Assembly (NCBI GenBank): GCA_964545715.1
Contig: CAZJHX010000012.1
Coordinates: forward strand, 50,526 to 114,525
Direction of reading: 5' to 3'
DNA: 64,000 bases
Source of the DNA: CAZJHX01 sp964545715
GTDB lineage: Bacteria > Myxococcota_A > UBA9042 > GCA-2863065
Below are positions 1 through 7,842 of this stretch, piece after piece (within the stretch, counting starts at the first letter, position 1; each line of letters opens with the position of its first letter). The notes under the pieces were generated by a model. The model saw nothing but the letters and a program-made list of their open reading frames with translations. It did not search any database and had not been told where the DNA came from. A program made the position numbers and the translations under genes.

Positions 1-315
1 CCCGACGCTGTCGGGGCACTGGCGAAGCCGCCCGCGCGAGAGGATGTAGCGTCTGCGCACCCGCTCGTCGCCACAGATGATCTCCGACGAGAGTCCGACC
101 CGATCGACGAGCTTCAGCGTGGACGGGTCGCGGTTGAGAAAGCCGCTCGGTCCCGCCTCGCAGACGAACCCGCCGGCGTGGGACGTATGAATGTTGCCGC
201 CGACGCGATCCGAGGACTCCAGTACGGTCACTCGCACGCCTGGGAGCCTGTCGCTGATGATCCGAGCGCAGGCGAGGCCGCTGATGCCGCCTCCGATGAC
301 CGCGACCTGGGTCAT
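1..315 (-). CDS. Protoporphyrinogen oxidase (HemG/HemY-type), N-terminal part
   Basis: Partial gene that runs off the left edge; only the first ~105 residues are present. The protein opens with a Rossmann FAD-binding motif (VIGGGISGLACAR, residues ~5-17), followed by LESSDRVGGNIHT and EAGPSGFL. This is the typical N-terminus of HemY-type protoporphyrinogen oxidases and the related amine-oxidase superfamily. Members of that family oxidise protoporphyrinogen IX in haem synthesis. The ATG overlaps the TGA of the upstream cytochrome gene (ATGA), so the two are probably co-transcribed from the sigma-54 promoter near 1183. A haem-synthesis enzyme fits a locus rich in cytochromes. The rest of the protein is not visible, so another FAD-dependent amine oxidase cannot be excluded. 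Confidence 0.75.
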   Translation of the reverse strand, partial: MTQVAVIGGGISGLACARIISDRLPGVRVTVLESSDRVGGNIHTSHAGGFVCEAGPSGFLNRDPSTLKLVDRVGLSSEIICGDERVRRRYILSRGRLRQCPDSVG

Positions 316-1145
316 GAGGTCCTCCCGTTGGCGACGAGCGGCGCGCGGACTCCGCGAAGGCGACGGCGCCAGATCAGCTGCAAAATCAGCAACACCAGGA
401 GGACGCCCGGAACCGCGACCAGCAGGATGACGTTGGAGGCCTGAGCCTCGCGCAGCTTGCGGTTGACGTCATACAGGAAGGCACGCAGGGCCCAGATCTC
501 GTCTTCGGTCAGCGGATGCTCGGCAAAGATATCCTTCATGAGCGGAAACGCCGGCGATCGCAGCGCCGCGTCCAGCCCGGCGTCCCCCAGGCGCGCAAAG
601 ACAAAGGTCAGGTCCTTGGCAAGGCGGCCACCGGGTACGAACCCGCCGGCGCCCGCGACCGAGTGACAGGACATGCACGGCGGTGCACCGTTTTCGAGAG
701 ACTCCGTGCCCAGAAACAGGTCCCGACCCCATTCATAGTCGTAAGCGGTCGCCTCGATGATCGGGTCCAGGTCGGGGCCGAAGTTGCAATCGCCGCTATC
801 GCACCCGGCGATCAGCTGGATCACCTCGTCGACCTGCGCCGATGTAAGGCCCAGAACCGGCATGCGCACGTTCTTGTACTCGGCCAGCAGCTGCTTTGCG
901 GTCGGATCGCGGTCCAGCATAGTGGCCGGGTCCTTGATGAAGCGGCGGACCCAATCGATCTGGCGCCGCTCCATAAGCCCCTTCAGGTCGGGACCCACGC
1001 GATTACCGCCGCCCACGGTGTGGCACGACGCGCACTTCTTGGTGAACAGCTGCTGAGCAGCGTTTTGCTCGTCGGCGGCAGCGGTACTCAAGCCCATTGT
1101 GAGGACTCCAAAAACCGAGATAAGCCACAGGATTGGTCTAAACAC
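312..1145 (-). CDS. Membrane-anchored di-haem c-type cytochrome
   Basis: Exported cytochrome of 277 aa with two haem c motifs, CASCH near the N-terminus and CMSCH in the middle. The C-terminal helix (about NVILLVAVPGVLLVLLIL) followed by Arg-rich residues anchors it, with the haems outside the cytoplasmic membrane. I place the start at the GTG at 1143-1145. A GGAGGA ribosome-binding site lies 5 nt upstream, the N-terminus becomes a clean signal peptide ending near STAAADE, and a sigma-54 promoter would start transcription about 27 nt upstream. A longer frame to 1187 is open but would begin inside that promoter. The gene is divergent from the molybdoenzyme operon and translationally coupled to the FAD oxidase gene. 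It is probably an electron carrier for the island; the partner is unknown. Confidence 0.85.
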   Translation of the reverse strand: MFRPILWLISVFGVLTMGLSTAAADEQNAAQQLFTKKCASCHTVGGGNRVGPDLKGLMERRQIDWVRRFIKDPATMLDRDPTAKQLLAEYKNVRMPVLGLTSAQVDEVIQLIAGCDSGDCNFGPDLDPIIEATAYDYEWGRDLFLGTESLENGAPPCMSCHSVAGAGGFVPGGRLAKDLTFVFARLGDAGLDAALRSPAFPLMKDIFAEHPLTEDEIWALRAFLYDVNRKLREAQASNVILLVAVPGVLLVLLILQLIWRRRLRGVRAPLVANGRTS

Positions 1146-1182
1146 CGGCTTCCTCCATCGGACAAACGGCCCGTACAGATGG

Positions 1183-1199
1183 AGCAACGACCGTGCCAG
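1183..1199 (-). promoter_or_regulatory. Sigma-54 promoter for the divergent cytochrome gene
   Basis: On the minus strand the sequence reads CTGGCACGGTCGTTGCT. It has the GG and GC dinucleotides of the -24/-12 elements exactly 10 nt apart and a near-perfect TGGCAC-N5-TTGC core. The predicted start is near 1172, leaving a ~27-nt leader that contains the GGAGGA site before the GTG at 1145. Confidence 0.8.
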
Positions 1200-1274
1200 A
1201 CAGCCGGTATGCGAAAAAGCGTGGACTGCTCTCCTGATGGGAGAAGGGAGCGGACGGCGCGATGGCCGCGATCC

Positions 1275-1283
1275 GACCGGTCG
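1275..1283. promoter_or_regulatory. Possible activator binding motif between divergent sigma-54 promoters
   Basis: GACCGGTCG, containing the palindrome GACCGGTC, lies about 118 nt upstream of the idrB-side sigma-54 promoter and about 76 nt upstream of the divergent one. Related CCGGT half-sites follow at 1292-1296 and 1307-1311. The same 9-mer recurs at 16699-16707 upstream of the sensor-kinase gene. A palindrome between two sigma-54 promoters is where an enhancer-binding protein would sit. The match is short and could be chance in GC-rich DNA. Confidence 0.35.
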
Positions 1284-1392
1284 TCATCCTGCCGGTCAGA
1301 ATCTTTCCGGTTAGCCGCCATTCGACCGACTGGCCAGACCTCCCCCGAGCATAACCCACTGATTTAACTAAGTAATAAGACAGCGCCGCAGG

Positions 1393-1409
1393 TTGGCTTG
1401 GTCCTTGCT
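1393..1409 (+). promoter_or_regulatory. Sigma-54 promoter of the idr-like operon
   Basis: TTGGCTTGGTCCTTGCT has GG and GC exactly 10 nt apart and an intact TTGCT -12 element. The -24 half is TGGCTT rather than TGGCAC. The predicted start near 1420 gives a 26-nt leader with GAGGG just before the ATG at 1446. The sigma-54 activator encoded at 18855-20225 is the obvious candidate regulator. Confidence 0.7.
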
Positions 1410-1445
1410 GGACAGTTGAACGCAACGAACTTTGCGAGGGACGCA

Positions 1446-2051
1446 ATGCACAACGATAAAAACGACATGAAGCCGACCCGGGTGCCGTGCGGATCACGCC
1501 GCCAGTTCCTGCTGTGGGGCAGCGGCGCAGCCGTATCCGTGGTGAGCGTCAGCCTGTGGGGCTGCGCCGAGAAGAAAGAGGCCCGGACGCGAAAGGGCCA
1601 GGAAGAAGAGGCCGCTCCCGAGGAGCAGGTCAAGGCGGTGCTCGCGGAGTACCCCCGCAAGAAGATCGCCACGCTATCGGAGCTGAAGGGTGGCGTCCCC
1701 GTGCAGTTCAAGTACCCCAGCGAAGACCCCATGTATTCGTCCTGCTTCCTGGTGAAGCTGGGTGAGCGCGCGGGCGGCGGCGTGGGCAAGGACGCGGACA
1801 TCGTGGCTTTCAACGACCTGTGCACGCACATGGGCGGACCGCTGGCCGGCCTCTATAAGGACAAGCACAAGGCGATCGGGCCCTGCCCGCATCACCTGAC
1901 CAGCTTCGATCTGACGCGCCACGGCATGGTCATCTCCGGCCACGCCACCGAGAGCCTGGTGCAGATCGTCCTCGAGCTCGACGGCGACGACGTGTACGCC
2001 ACCGGCGTGCTGGGTCTCGTCTACGGCACCTTCGACAGCCTGATGGCCTAG
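1446..2051 (+). CDS. idrB: Rieske [2Fe-2S] small subunit of AioB/IdrB type
   Basis: Electron-transfer subunit of 201 aa for the molybdoenzyme encoded next. A Tat signal (SRRQFLLWG, residues 17-25, followed by a hydrophobic stretch) sends it, and presumably its signal-less partner, to the periplasm folded. The cluster ligands are visible as C126-T-H128 and C147-P-H-H150, giving C-X-H-X18-C-X2-H. The start at 1446 is chosen because GAGGGACGCA precedes it and it places the twin Arg correctly; an upstream in-frame start at 1398 would lie within the sigma-54 promoter. It is the first gene of a long operon, 11 nt before the large subunit. The symbol is provisional: AioB (arsenite oxidase) and IdrB (iodate reductase) cannot be separated by eye, and the two peroxidase genes downstream favour Idr. 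Confidence 0.8.
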   Translation: MHNDKNDMKPTRVPCGSRRQFLLWGSGAAVSVVSVSLWGCAEKKEARTRKGQEEEAAPEEQVKAVLAEYPRKKIATLSELKGGVPVQFKYPSEDPMYSSCFLVKLGERAGGGVGKDADIVAFNDLCTHMGGPLAGLYKDKHKAIGPCPHHLTSFDLTRHGMVISGHATESLVQIVLELDGDDVYATGVLGLVYGTFDSLMA

Positions 2052-2062
2052 GGAGTTTTCAC

Positions 2063-4759
2063 ATGAGTGACAACAACAAGACAACGATGGGTGAAGGGCG
2101 CATCTCGATCCCCGTCAACAAGGTTCCGATTCCGCCCGCATCGGCCGAAGTGTTCAGCACCTGCTGCGACTACTGCATCGTGGCGTGCGGCTACAAGGTG
2201 TACCGGTGGCCGGTGGGCTCGAGCGGCGGCGCCAAGGCGAACGAAAACGCGTTCAAGGCCGACTTCCCGCGCGAAGCCATGGGCGGCAATTGGGTTTCGC
2301 CCAACCAGCACAACGTGGTCGACGTCGGCGGCAAGAAACACAACGTGGTGATCGTCCCCGACAAGGACATCCAGGCCGTCAACCTCAAGGGCAACCACAG
2401 CATTCGGGGCGGCTGCATCGCCAAGAAAGTCTACAACCCCGACTCGCCGACCAAGGACCGGCTGCAGCACCCGCTGCTGCGGGTCAACGGCAAGTTCGAG
2501 CGCATCTCCTGGGACGACGCGATCGAGATCGCGGCCAACATGTCCACCTACGTCATCGACAAGTTCGGCACCCACGCGTGGGCGCAGAAGATGTTTTCCT
2601 ACCAGTACTACGAGAACACGTACGCGCTGACGCGGCTGTCCCTCAAGTACATCAAGACCGTCGCCTTCGCCGTGCACGACAACCCGTCGGACGCGCCGTC
2701 GGTGCCGGGCCTGCGTGACGCCGGCTTCGAAAACTTCCCCGCGTCCTACGAGGACTGGGCCAACGCGGACACGCTGGTCATCTCGGGGACAGACCCGTAC
2801 GAGACCAAGACCATCCTGTGGTCCGAGTGGATCATGGCCGGGATCAAGAAGGGCATGAAGGTCATCTTCATCAACCCGCGCAAGACCCCCGGACCCGCGT
2901 ACGCCGAGGCAAACGGCGGGATGCTCATGCAGATCAACCCCGGTACTGACACGCTGGTGCAGAACGCCATCGCCCGCGTGATCCTCGAGAACGGCTGGGA
3001 AGACAGCGAGTGGATCAAGCAGTACATCAACAACAAGTGGGAGACGGACTCCGGGTTCGGCCAGGGCACACGCAACACGCCGTGGCAGTGGCGCAGCACC
3101 TGGGGCAAGCTGCAGACCAAGGGCTTCGAGGACTTCAAGGCCTGGGTGCTCGCCCAGAAAGAGTCCGAGGTGGACTTCGTCGCCAAGGAAGCGGGCATCC
3201 CGGCTGCGCAGATCCGCCAGGCCGCTGAGTGGATGGCCAAGCCCAAGGCGGACGGCACGCGTCCGAAGACGTCCATCGCGATCGAGAAGGGCAACTACTG
3301 GTCCAACAACTATCTGAACACCGCGTCGATTGCGTCGCTGGCCTTGATCTGCGGAACGGGCAATCGGCCGGCACGGGTGCTGTCACGCCTGGGTGGCCAT
3401 CAGCGTGGCGGACGCCGCGGCGGCAAGTACCCGAAGAACCGCTCGCCTGAGAAGTTCGTCGGTCGGCGGCGCAAGACCCTGGACCTGGACCGCTGGCTGG
3501 AGGCCGGGCATGTCCGGTTCGCCCACGTTGTCGGCTGCACCTGGATGAACGCTATGTGCGCCACCGGCGGCATCGCCAACAAGTTCGAGGAGCAGATCTC
3601 AAAGAACCCCAACCAGGTCAGCAGCAAGGACAAGGCTGCGGTGATCGCTACGCTCAAGAAGCGCGTCGACTCCGGCGGCATGGTCATGGTCAACCAAGAG
3701 ATCTACATGCGCGAGATCGGCCAGAAGTACGCCGACCTGGTGCTGCCCGCCGCGACGTGGGGGGAGGAAGACTTCACCCGCGCCAACGGAGAGCGGCGTG
3801 TCCGCCTGTACGAGAAGTTCTACGACCCGCCGGGCGAGGCCAAGCCGGACTGGTGGATCGCGGCGCAGTGGGCCAAGAAGATGGGCTTCGACGGCTTTGA
3901 CTGGAAGGACTCCAACGACGTCTTCGAGGAGTCCGCCCGCTTCGGTCGCGGGAGCCGCACCGACTACTACCCGCTGGTGTGGATGGCCAAGAAGCGCGGC
4001 ATGCGCGGCCACGACCTGCTCAAGACCTACGGCACGACCGGCATCCAGGCGCCCATCCGCTACGAGCACGGCAAGCTCGTGGGCACCAAGCGCCTGATGG
4101 ACTCGACGCTGAAGCTGCCGGAGACGGGCCCGCAGGGTCCCACGGTCCACAAAAAGCAGCTGACGCAGTTCAAGAGCCAGACCGGCAAGGCCAACCTGAT
4201 GAAATCGCCGTGGAGCCTCTTCGAGGACTTCTACGACTACATGAAGCCCAAGGGCGACGAGCTGTGGATCTCCAACGGCCGCATCAACGAGATCTGGCAG
4301 TCCGGCTTCGACGACCTGCTGCGCCGTCCGTACATCCGGGAGCGCTGGCCGGCCAACTTCATGGAGATCCATCCCGATGACGCCAAGGCGCGCGGCATCG
4401 AGAACGGCGATATGATCGCGGCGGAGTCGGCGCGGATCCCGGTCCAGACCGGTGGCTTCATCAATGTCGATCTGCAGGACGCGCTGTTCGCCGGGCTGCA
4501 GAAGAACGGCCACATCAAGCTCGTCTCGGGCAAGGTGGAGGCCGTGGCTATCGTCACGGACGTGGTCAAGAAGGGCATGGCCTACATGTACTTCCTGTAT
4601 CCTGGTCAGTCCGCCAACACGCTGACCCCGCGGGTCGCCGACCCCTTGACCAACAACTATCGCTACAAGATGGCGTCGGGCAAGGTCCGCAAGATCGGTG
4701 AGTCCCCCTTCAAGAACAAGCTCAACGCCATGAGCTTGAGAACCCGGAACATCATCTAG
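2063..4759 (+). CDS. idrA: AioA/IdrA-family molybdopterin oxidoreductase large subunit (probable iodate reductase)
   Basis: Catalytic subunit of 898 aa that would hold bis-molybdopterin Mo and an N-terminal iron-sulfur cluster. The motif C35-X2-C38-X3-C42 (CDYCIVACGYKVYRW) is characteristic of arsenite oxidase/iodate reductase large subunits. Further family landmarks are the GGHQRGG segment, VLPAATWGEEDFTRANGERR and FEESARFGRG. There is no signal peptide, consistent with co-export on the Tat signal of the Rieske subunit. Arsenite oxidase large subunits are ~825 aa, so this one is somewhat long. In AioA the fourth cluster position is a serine; here a cysteine (C118 in RGGCIAKK) stands at about that spacing. 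Two MauG-like peroxidase genes follow at once, as in known idr clusters, so iodate reduction is the favoured role. Arsenite oxidation or another oxyanion remains possible. Confidence 0.8.
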   Translation: MSDNNKTTMGEGRISIPVNKVPIPPASAEVFSTCCDYCIVACGYKVYRWPVGSSGGAKANENAFKADFPREAMGGNWVSPNQHNVVDVGGKKHNVVIVPDKDIQAVNLKGNHSIRGGCIAKKVYNPDSPTKDRLQHPLLRVNGKFERISWDDAIEIAANMSTYVIDKFGTHAWAQKMFSYQYYENTYALTRLSLKYIKTVAFAVHDNPSDAPSVPGLRDAGFENFPASYEDWANADTLVISGTDPYETKTILWSEWIMAGIKKGMKVIFINPRKTPGPAYAEANGGMLMQINPGTDTLVQNAIARVILENGWEDSEWIKQYINNKWETDSGFGQGTRNTPWQWRSTWGKLQTKGFEDFKAWVLAQKESEVDFVAKEAGIPAAQIRQAAEWMAKPKADGTRPKTSIAIEKGNYWSNNYLNTASIASLALICGTGNRPARVLSRLGGHQRGGRRGGKYPKNRSPEKFVGRRRKTLDLDRWLEAGHVRFAHVVGCTWMNAMCATGGIANKFEEQISKNPNQVSSKDKAAVIATLKKRVDSGGMVMVNQEIYMREIGQKYADLVLPAATWGEEDFTRANGERRVRLYEKFYDPPGEAKPDWWIAAQWAKKMGFDGFDWKDSNDVFEESARFGRGSRTDYYPLVWMAKKRGMRGHDLLKTYGTTGIQAPIRYEHGKLVGTKRLMDSTLKLPETGPQGPTVHKKQLTQFKSQTGKANLMKSPWSLFEDFYDYMKPKGDELWISNGRINEIWQSGFDDLLRRPYIRERWPANFMEIHPDDAKARGIENGDMIAAESARIPVQTGGFINVDLQDALFAGLQKNGHIKLVSGKVEAVAIVTDVVKKGMAYMYFLYPGQSANTLTPRVADPLTNNYRYKMASGKVRKIGESPFKNKLNAMSLRTRNII

Positions 4760-4771
4760 GAGCGCTGAAAA

Positions 4772-5893
4772 ATGGCACATCCAAGACAACATTCAGATGT
4801 GATGAGGCGGTGGGTGCTGATGGGCGCCGCAGCGCTGATGGTGTGCGTCGCCGGACCGTCCGCGGCCGAAGACGCCAAACTCCCGGAGCTTGGACCGCTA
4901 CCTGCGGCCAAGGCTCCGGCCGCTGGCAAGGCGGAGCTCGGCAAGCTGCTGTTCTTCGACAAGTGGCTCAGCGGCGACCGCACGATGAGCTGCGCCAGCT
5001 GCCACGACCCGAAGAAGGGCTGGGGCGACGGCGAGCCGCTGTCCAAGGCGTATCCGGGGTCCAAGTACTTCCGCAACGCCAAGTCGCTGCTGAACATGCG
5101 CTACGCCCGGTACTTCCACTGGGATGGACGCCTCACCGGCAGCGACCGGGCCACGATGGTGCGCGACCAGATCACGGAGACGCACTTCTTGAACATGGAC
5201 GGGCGGCTCATGCTGGAGCGGCTCAAGCAGATCCCCAAGTACGACGCCATGTTCAAGCAGCACATGGGCGGCGAGCCCTCGTTCGGGCGCACGCTCAAGG
5301 CAGTGGCGGCCTTTATGGAGACGCTGGTGTCCAAGAACGTGCCGTTTGATACGGGGGCGATGAACGACCAGGCCAAGGCCGGCCTGGTGCTCTTCAAGGG
5401 CAAGGCCGGGTGCGCGACGTGCCACAACGGTCCGATGTTCTCGGACTACAAGCCGCATGCGCTCGGGGTGCCGGACAACCCGGACATCCTCAACGATCCG
5501 ATGCGCCACTTCACGATGCGCAGCGTCCTCAAGTACCTGGGCATGCCCAACTTCGAGAACGTCAAGGTGGATCCCGGCTACTTCATCATCTCCAAGGAGA
5601 ACAAGGACCGCGGCAAGTTCGTCACGCCCACGCTGCGTGAGGTCTCTCGCACGGCGCCTTACATGCACAACGGCATGCTGGCCACGCTGGAAGACGTCGT
5701 GGAGTTCTACAACAAGGGCGGCGGCACGCACCCCAACAAGGACGCTGCGCTGAAGCCGCTTGGCTTGAGCGCGGATGAGAAGACGGCACTCGTCGAGTTT
5801 CTGAAGGCCCTCAGCGGCGACGAGATCGTCGTCGAGGTGCCCACGCTCCCCGAGATGAAGACCATCGAGAACTGGCGGACCAAGGAGAACTGA
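4772..5893 (+). CDS. Di-haem cytochrome c peroxidase (MauG/IdrP1-like)
   Basis: Periplasmic protein of 373 aa with an N-terminal signal peptide (cleavage near GPSAAED) and two haem c sites, CASCH (about residue 72) and CATCH (about residue 215). The order and the segments LGKLLFFDKWLSGD, FKGKAGC and APYMHNG are typical of the bacterial di-haem peroxidase/MauG family. In iodate-reducing bacteria the paired IdrP1 and IdrP2 peroxidases are thought to remove H2O2 formed during iodate reduction. The ATG has AGGAG upstream and follows the large subunit after 12 nt. The next peroxidase gene starts 1 nt after its stop, so expression is tightly linked. A MauG-like role in protein modification cannot be excluded. 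Confidence 0.82.
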   Translation: MAHPRQHSDVMRRWVLMGAAALMVCVAGPSAAEDAKLPELGPLPAAKAPAAGKAELGKLLFFDKWLSGDRTMSCASCHDPKKGWGDGEPLSKAYPGSKYFRNAKSLLNMRYARYFHWDGRLTGSDRATMVRDQITETHFLNMDGRLMLERLKQIPKYDAMFKQHMGGEPSFGRTLKAVAAFMETLVSKNVPFDTGAMNDQAKAGLVLFKGKAGCATCHNGPMFSDYKPHALGVPDNPDILNDPMRHFTMRSVLKYLGMPNFENVKVDPGYFIISKENKDRGKFVTPTLREVSRTAPYMHNGMLATLEDVVEFYNKGGGTHPNKDAALKPLGLSADEKTALVEFLKALSGDEIVVEVPTLPEMKTIENWRTKEN

Positions 5894-5894
5894 G

Positions 5895-7307
5895 ATGGCG
5901 CCCACCAATTCCAAGACCTGGCAGACCTCGATGTTTGCCGTCGTATGCGTCGCCGCCGTGCTGGCGGTGGTGCAAATGGTCAACGCGGACGAGCCGCCCG
6001 CGCCGGCCAAGGACAAGTTCCCGCCGCTGGCCGCGCTCGGACCGCCGCCGATTCCGGCGGACAACGTGCAGACGCCCGATAAGATCGCGCTGGGCAAGCT
6101 GTTGTATTTCGACAACCGGCTCGGCGGGGACGCGTCGCTGTCGTGTGCGACCTGTCACGACCCCAAGTTCGGGTGGAGCGACGGCTCGGACATCTGCCGC
6201 GGCTACCCGGGCACGCTGCACTGGCGTAACTGCCAGACCATCATCAACACCGCCTACTACAAGAAGATCTTCTGGGGCGGCTCCAAGACCAGCCTGGAGG
6301 GCCAGGCGCCCAGCGCGGCACGTGGCGCTGTAGCGGGCAACGGCGAAAACGACATGATGGAGGAGCGGCTTGCCCAGATCCCGGAGTATGTGAAGCGCTT
6401 CAAGACGGTTTTCGGCACGCATCGCCCCGAGATCGACGACGCCTGGCGCGCCATCGCGTCCTTCGAGCGGTCGCTGGTGCAGCGGGACACCCCGTTTGAC
6501 AAGTACATGAACGGCGACGAGAGCGCGCTGTCGTCCGCGGCCAAGAAGGGCCTGGAGCTGTTCAAGGGCAAGGCCGGCTGCATCCAGTGCCACAACGGCG
6601 CGTTCACCACCGACGAGAACTACTACAACCTGGGCGTCCCGGAGAACGATCGGTTTGAGAACGAGGCGCTGTTGCAGGTGACCTACCGCTTCGAGCAATA
6701 CGCCAAGGGCGTGCCCGAGGAGATCTACCGCAAGAACAAGACCGACCTGGGCCTGTTCTACCAGACCAAGCGCCGGTCAGACATGGGCAAGTTCCGCACG
6801 CCGACGCTGCGATACCTGACCTATTCGCCGCCGTACATGCACAACGGCGCCTTCTACACGCTGGAAGAGGTCATCGACTTCTACAACGAGGGCGGGGGTG
6901 AAGACGCGATCCAAAAGAACTTCGGGCACTCGACCAAGACCAAGCTGCTCAAGCCGCTGGGTCTCAACGGCGACGAGAAGGCGTCGCTGGTCGCGCTGCT
7001 GGAGGCGCTCACGGCCAAAGAGACCCCCACCCACCCACCCGCGATCCCGCCTACCGCAGCAATCAAATCCACGTCCGCGGGTCGGGCTGGACCCGCGGAT
7101 TTCAAGTCAGAAAAAACCAAGGAGACGACAAATGAAGAAGTTCATCGCACCGGCGCTGGCGCTGACCTTCCTCGTGTGCGGCGCGCCAACCGACGCCGTC
7201 GCACAGGGGAGCATTACTGGAAAGATCACGTTCGCGGGGACCCCACCCGCGTCGCGCAAGGTCCTGATCACGAAAGACAACGCGGTCTGCGGCAACGGCA
7301 GCCGTGA
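5895..7307 (+). CDS. Di-haem cytochrome c peroxidase (MauG/IdrP2-like) with aberrant 3' end
   Basis: Second peroxidase of the pair. It has an N-terminal signal-anchor (MFAVVCVAAVLAVVQM region), haem motifs CATCH (about residue 86) and CIQCH (about residue 232), and the SPPYMHNGAFYTLEEV segment shared with its neighbour. The conserved protein fold ends near 7050 (about EALTAKETPTHPPAIPP). The frame nevertheless stays open to 7307 and overlaps the next gene by 176 nt in another frame, giving a Lys/Arg-rich tail unlike the family. No frame has a stop before the TGA at 7133. A one-base indel in the C-rich tract near 7024-7040 would end the gene there with an ATGA overlap. I therefore suspect a frameshift or sequence error; the true end is probably 7135. 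Confidence 0.75.
   Translation: MAPTNSKTWQTSMFAVVCVAAVLAVVQMVNADEPPAPAKDKFPPLAALGPPPIPADNVQTPDKIALGKLLYFDNRLGGDASLSCATCHDPKFGWSDGSDICRGYPGTLHWRNCQTIINTAYYKKIFWGGSKTSLEGQAPSAARGAVAGNGENDMMEERLAQIPEYVKRFKTVFGTHRPEIDDAWRAIASFERSLVQRDTPFDKYMNGDESALSSAAKKGLELFKGKAGCIQCHNGAFTTDENYYNLGVPENDRFENEALLQVTYRFEQYAKGVPEEIYRKNKTDLGLFYQTKRRSDMGKFRTPTLRYLTYSPPYMHNGAFYTLEEVIDFYNEGGGEDAIQKNFGHSTKTKLLKPLGLNGDEKASLVALLEALTAKETPTHPPAIPPTAAIKSTSAGRAGPADFKSEKTKETTNEEVHRTGAGADLPRVRRANRRRRTGEHYWKDHVRGDPTRVAQGPDHERQRGLRQRQP
7074..7099 (+). repeat. Perfect 10-bp hairpin before the cupredoxin gene
   Basis: TCCGCGGGTC and GACCCGCGGA pair perfectly around the loop GGGCTG, 33 nt before the ATG at 7132. It is followed only by TTT, so it is not a typical intrinsic terminator. 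It could be an RNA-processing or stability element that uncouples expression of the upstream enzymes from the downstream carriers. Confidence 0.6.
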
Positions 7308-7839
7308 GATCAAAGAGGTCGACGTGAAAGGCGGCCTGCTGCGCAACGTGGTCGTGTACGTCGACGGCAAGCTGGCCGGCGACACCCCGCCCGCGCCACC
7401 GGCCGGCGGATACAAGCTGGAGCAGAAGGGCTGCGCTTTCCAGCCGTACATCATGTACATGCCCAAAAACGCGGAGCTCAACGTCATCAACAGCGATGGG
7501 GTGGCGCACAACATCCACGCCTACGAGATCATCGGGCGCGCGCGTCGCGACGTGTTCAACTTCTCGCAGCCGACCAAGGGCCACGTGCGCAAGCAGAAGG
7601 TCAAGCCGCGTCGGGGCAAGGCCGTGCAGCTGACGTGCGACATCCATGACTTCATGACCGGCTGGATCTTCGTGCCGCCCAACTCCAAGGCGACGGTCAG
7701 CAAGGACGGGACGTTCACCCTCTCGGGTGTGCCGGCCGGCAACTACACCGTGAAGGTGTTTCATCCGACGCTGGGAGAGAAATCGGCACAGGTCGCGGTC
7801 TCCGCGTCTGGTGCAGTGACCGCCAACTTCGCCTACTAA
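7132..7839 (+). CDS. Secreted amicyanin-like blue-copper protein
   Basis: Periplasmic protein of 235 aa with a signal peptide (cleavage near AVAQG). A cupredoxin-like fold is suggested by the motif C169-D-I-H172-D-F-M175, the C-X2-H-X2-M spacing of amicyanin type-1 copper sites, with an upstream His supplied by H126 or H129 in AHNIHAYE. The C-terminal part (DGTFTLSGVPAGNYTVKVFHPTLG) resembles a carboxypeptidase regulatory-like beta sandwich. The ATG has AAGGAG upstream. A homologous lipoprotein is encoded at 13666-14547, so two copper proteins bracket the cytochrome genes. It is probably a soluble electron carrier of this respiratory chain; the partner is inferred only from position. Confidence 0.75.
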   Translation: MKKFIAPALALTFLVCGAPTDAVAQGSITGKITFAGTPPASRKVLITKDNAVCGNGSREIKEVDVKGGLLRNVVVYVDGKLAGDTPPAPPAGGYKLEQKGCAFQPYIMYMPKNAELNVINSDGVAHNIHAYEIIGRARRDVFNFSQPTKGHVRKQKVKPRRGKAVQLTCDIHDFMTGWIFVPPNSKATVSKDGTFTLSGVPAGNYTVKVFHPTLGEKSAQVAVSASGAVTANFAY

Positions 7840-7842
7840 AAG

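Noticed and set aside
7074..7099. Intrinsic terminator inside the idr-like operon
   Set aside because: The stem is strong, but only three T residues follow and the downstream gene has no promoter of its own.
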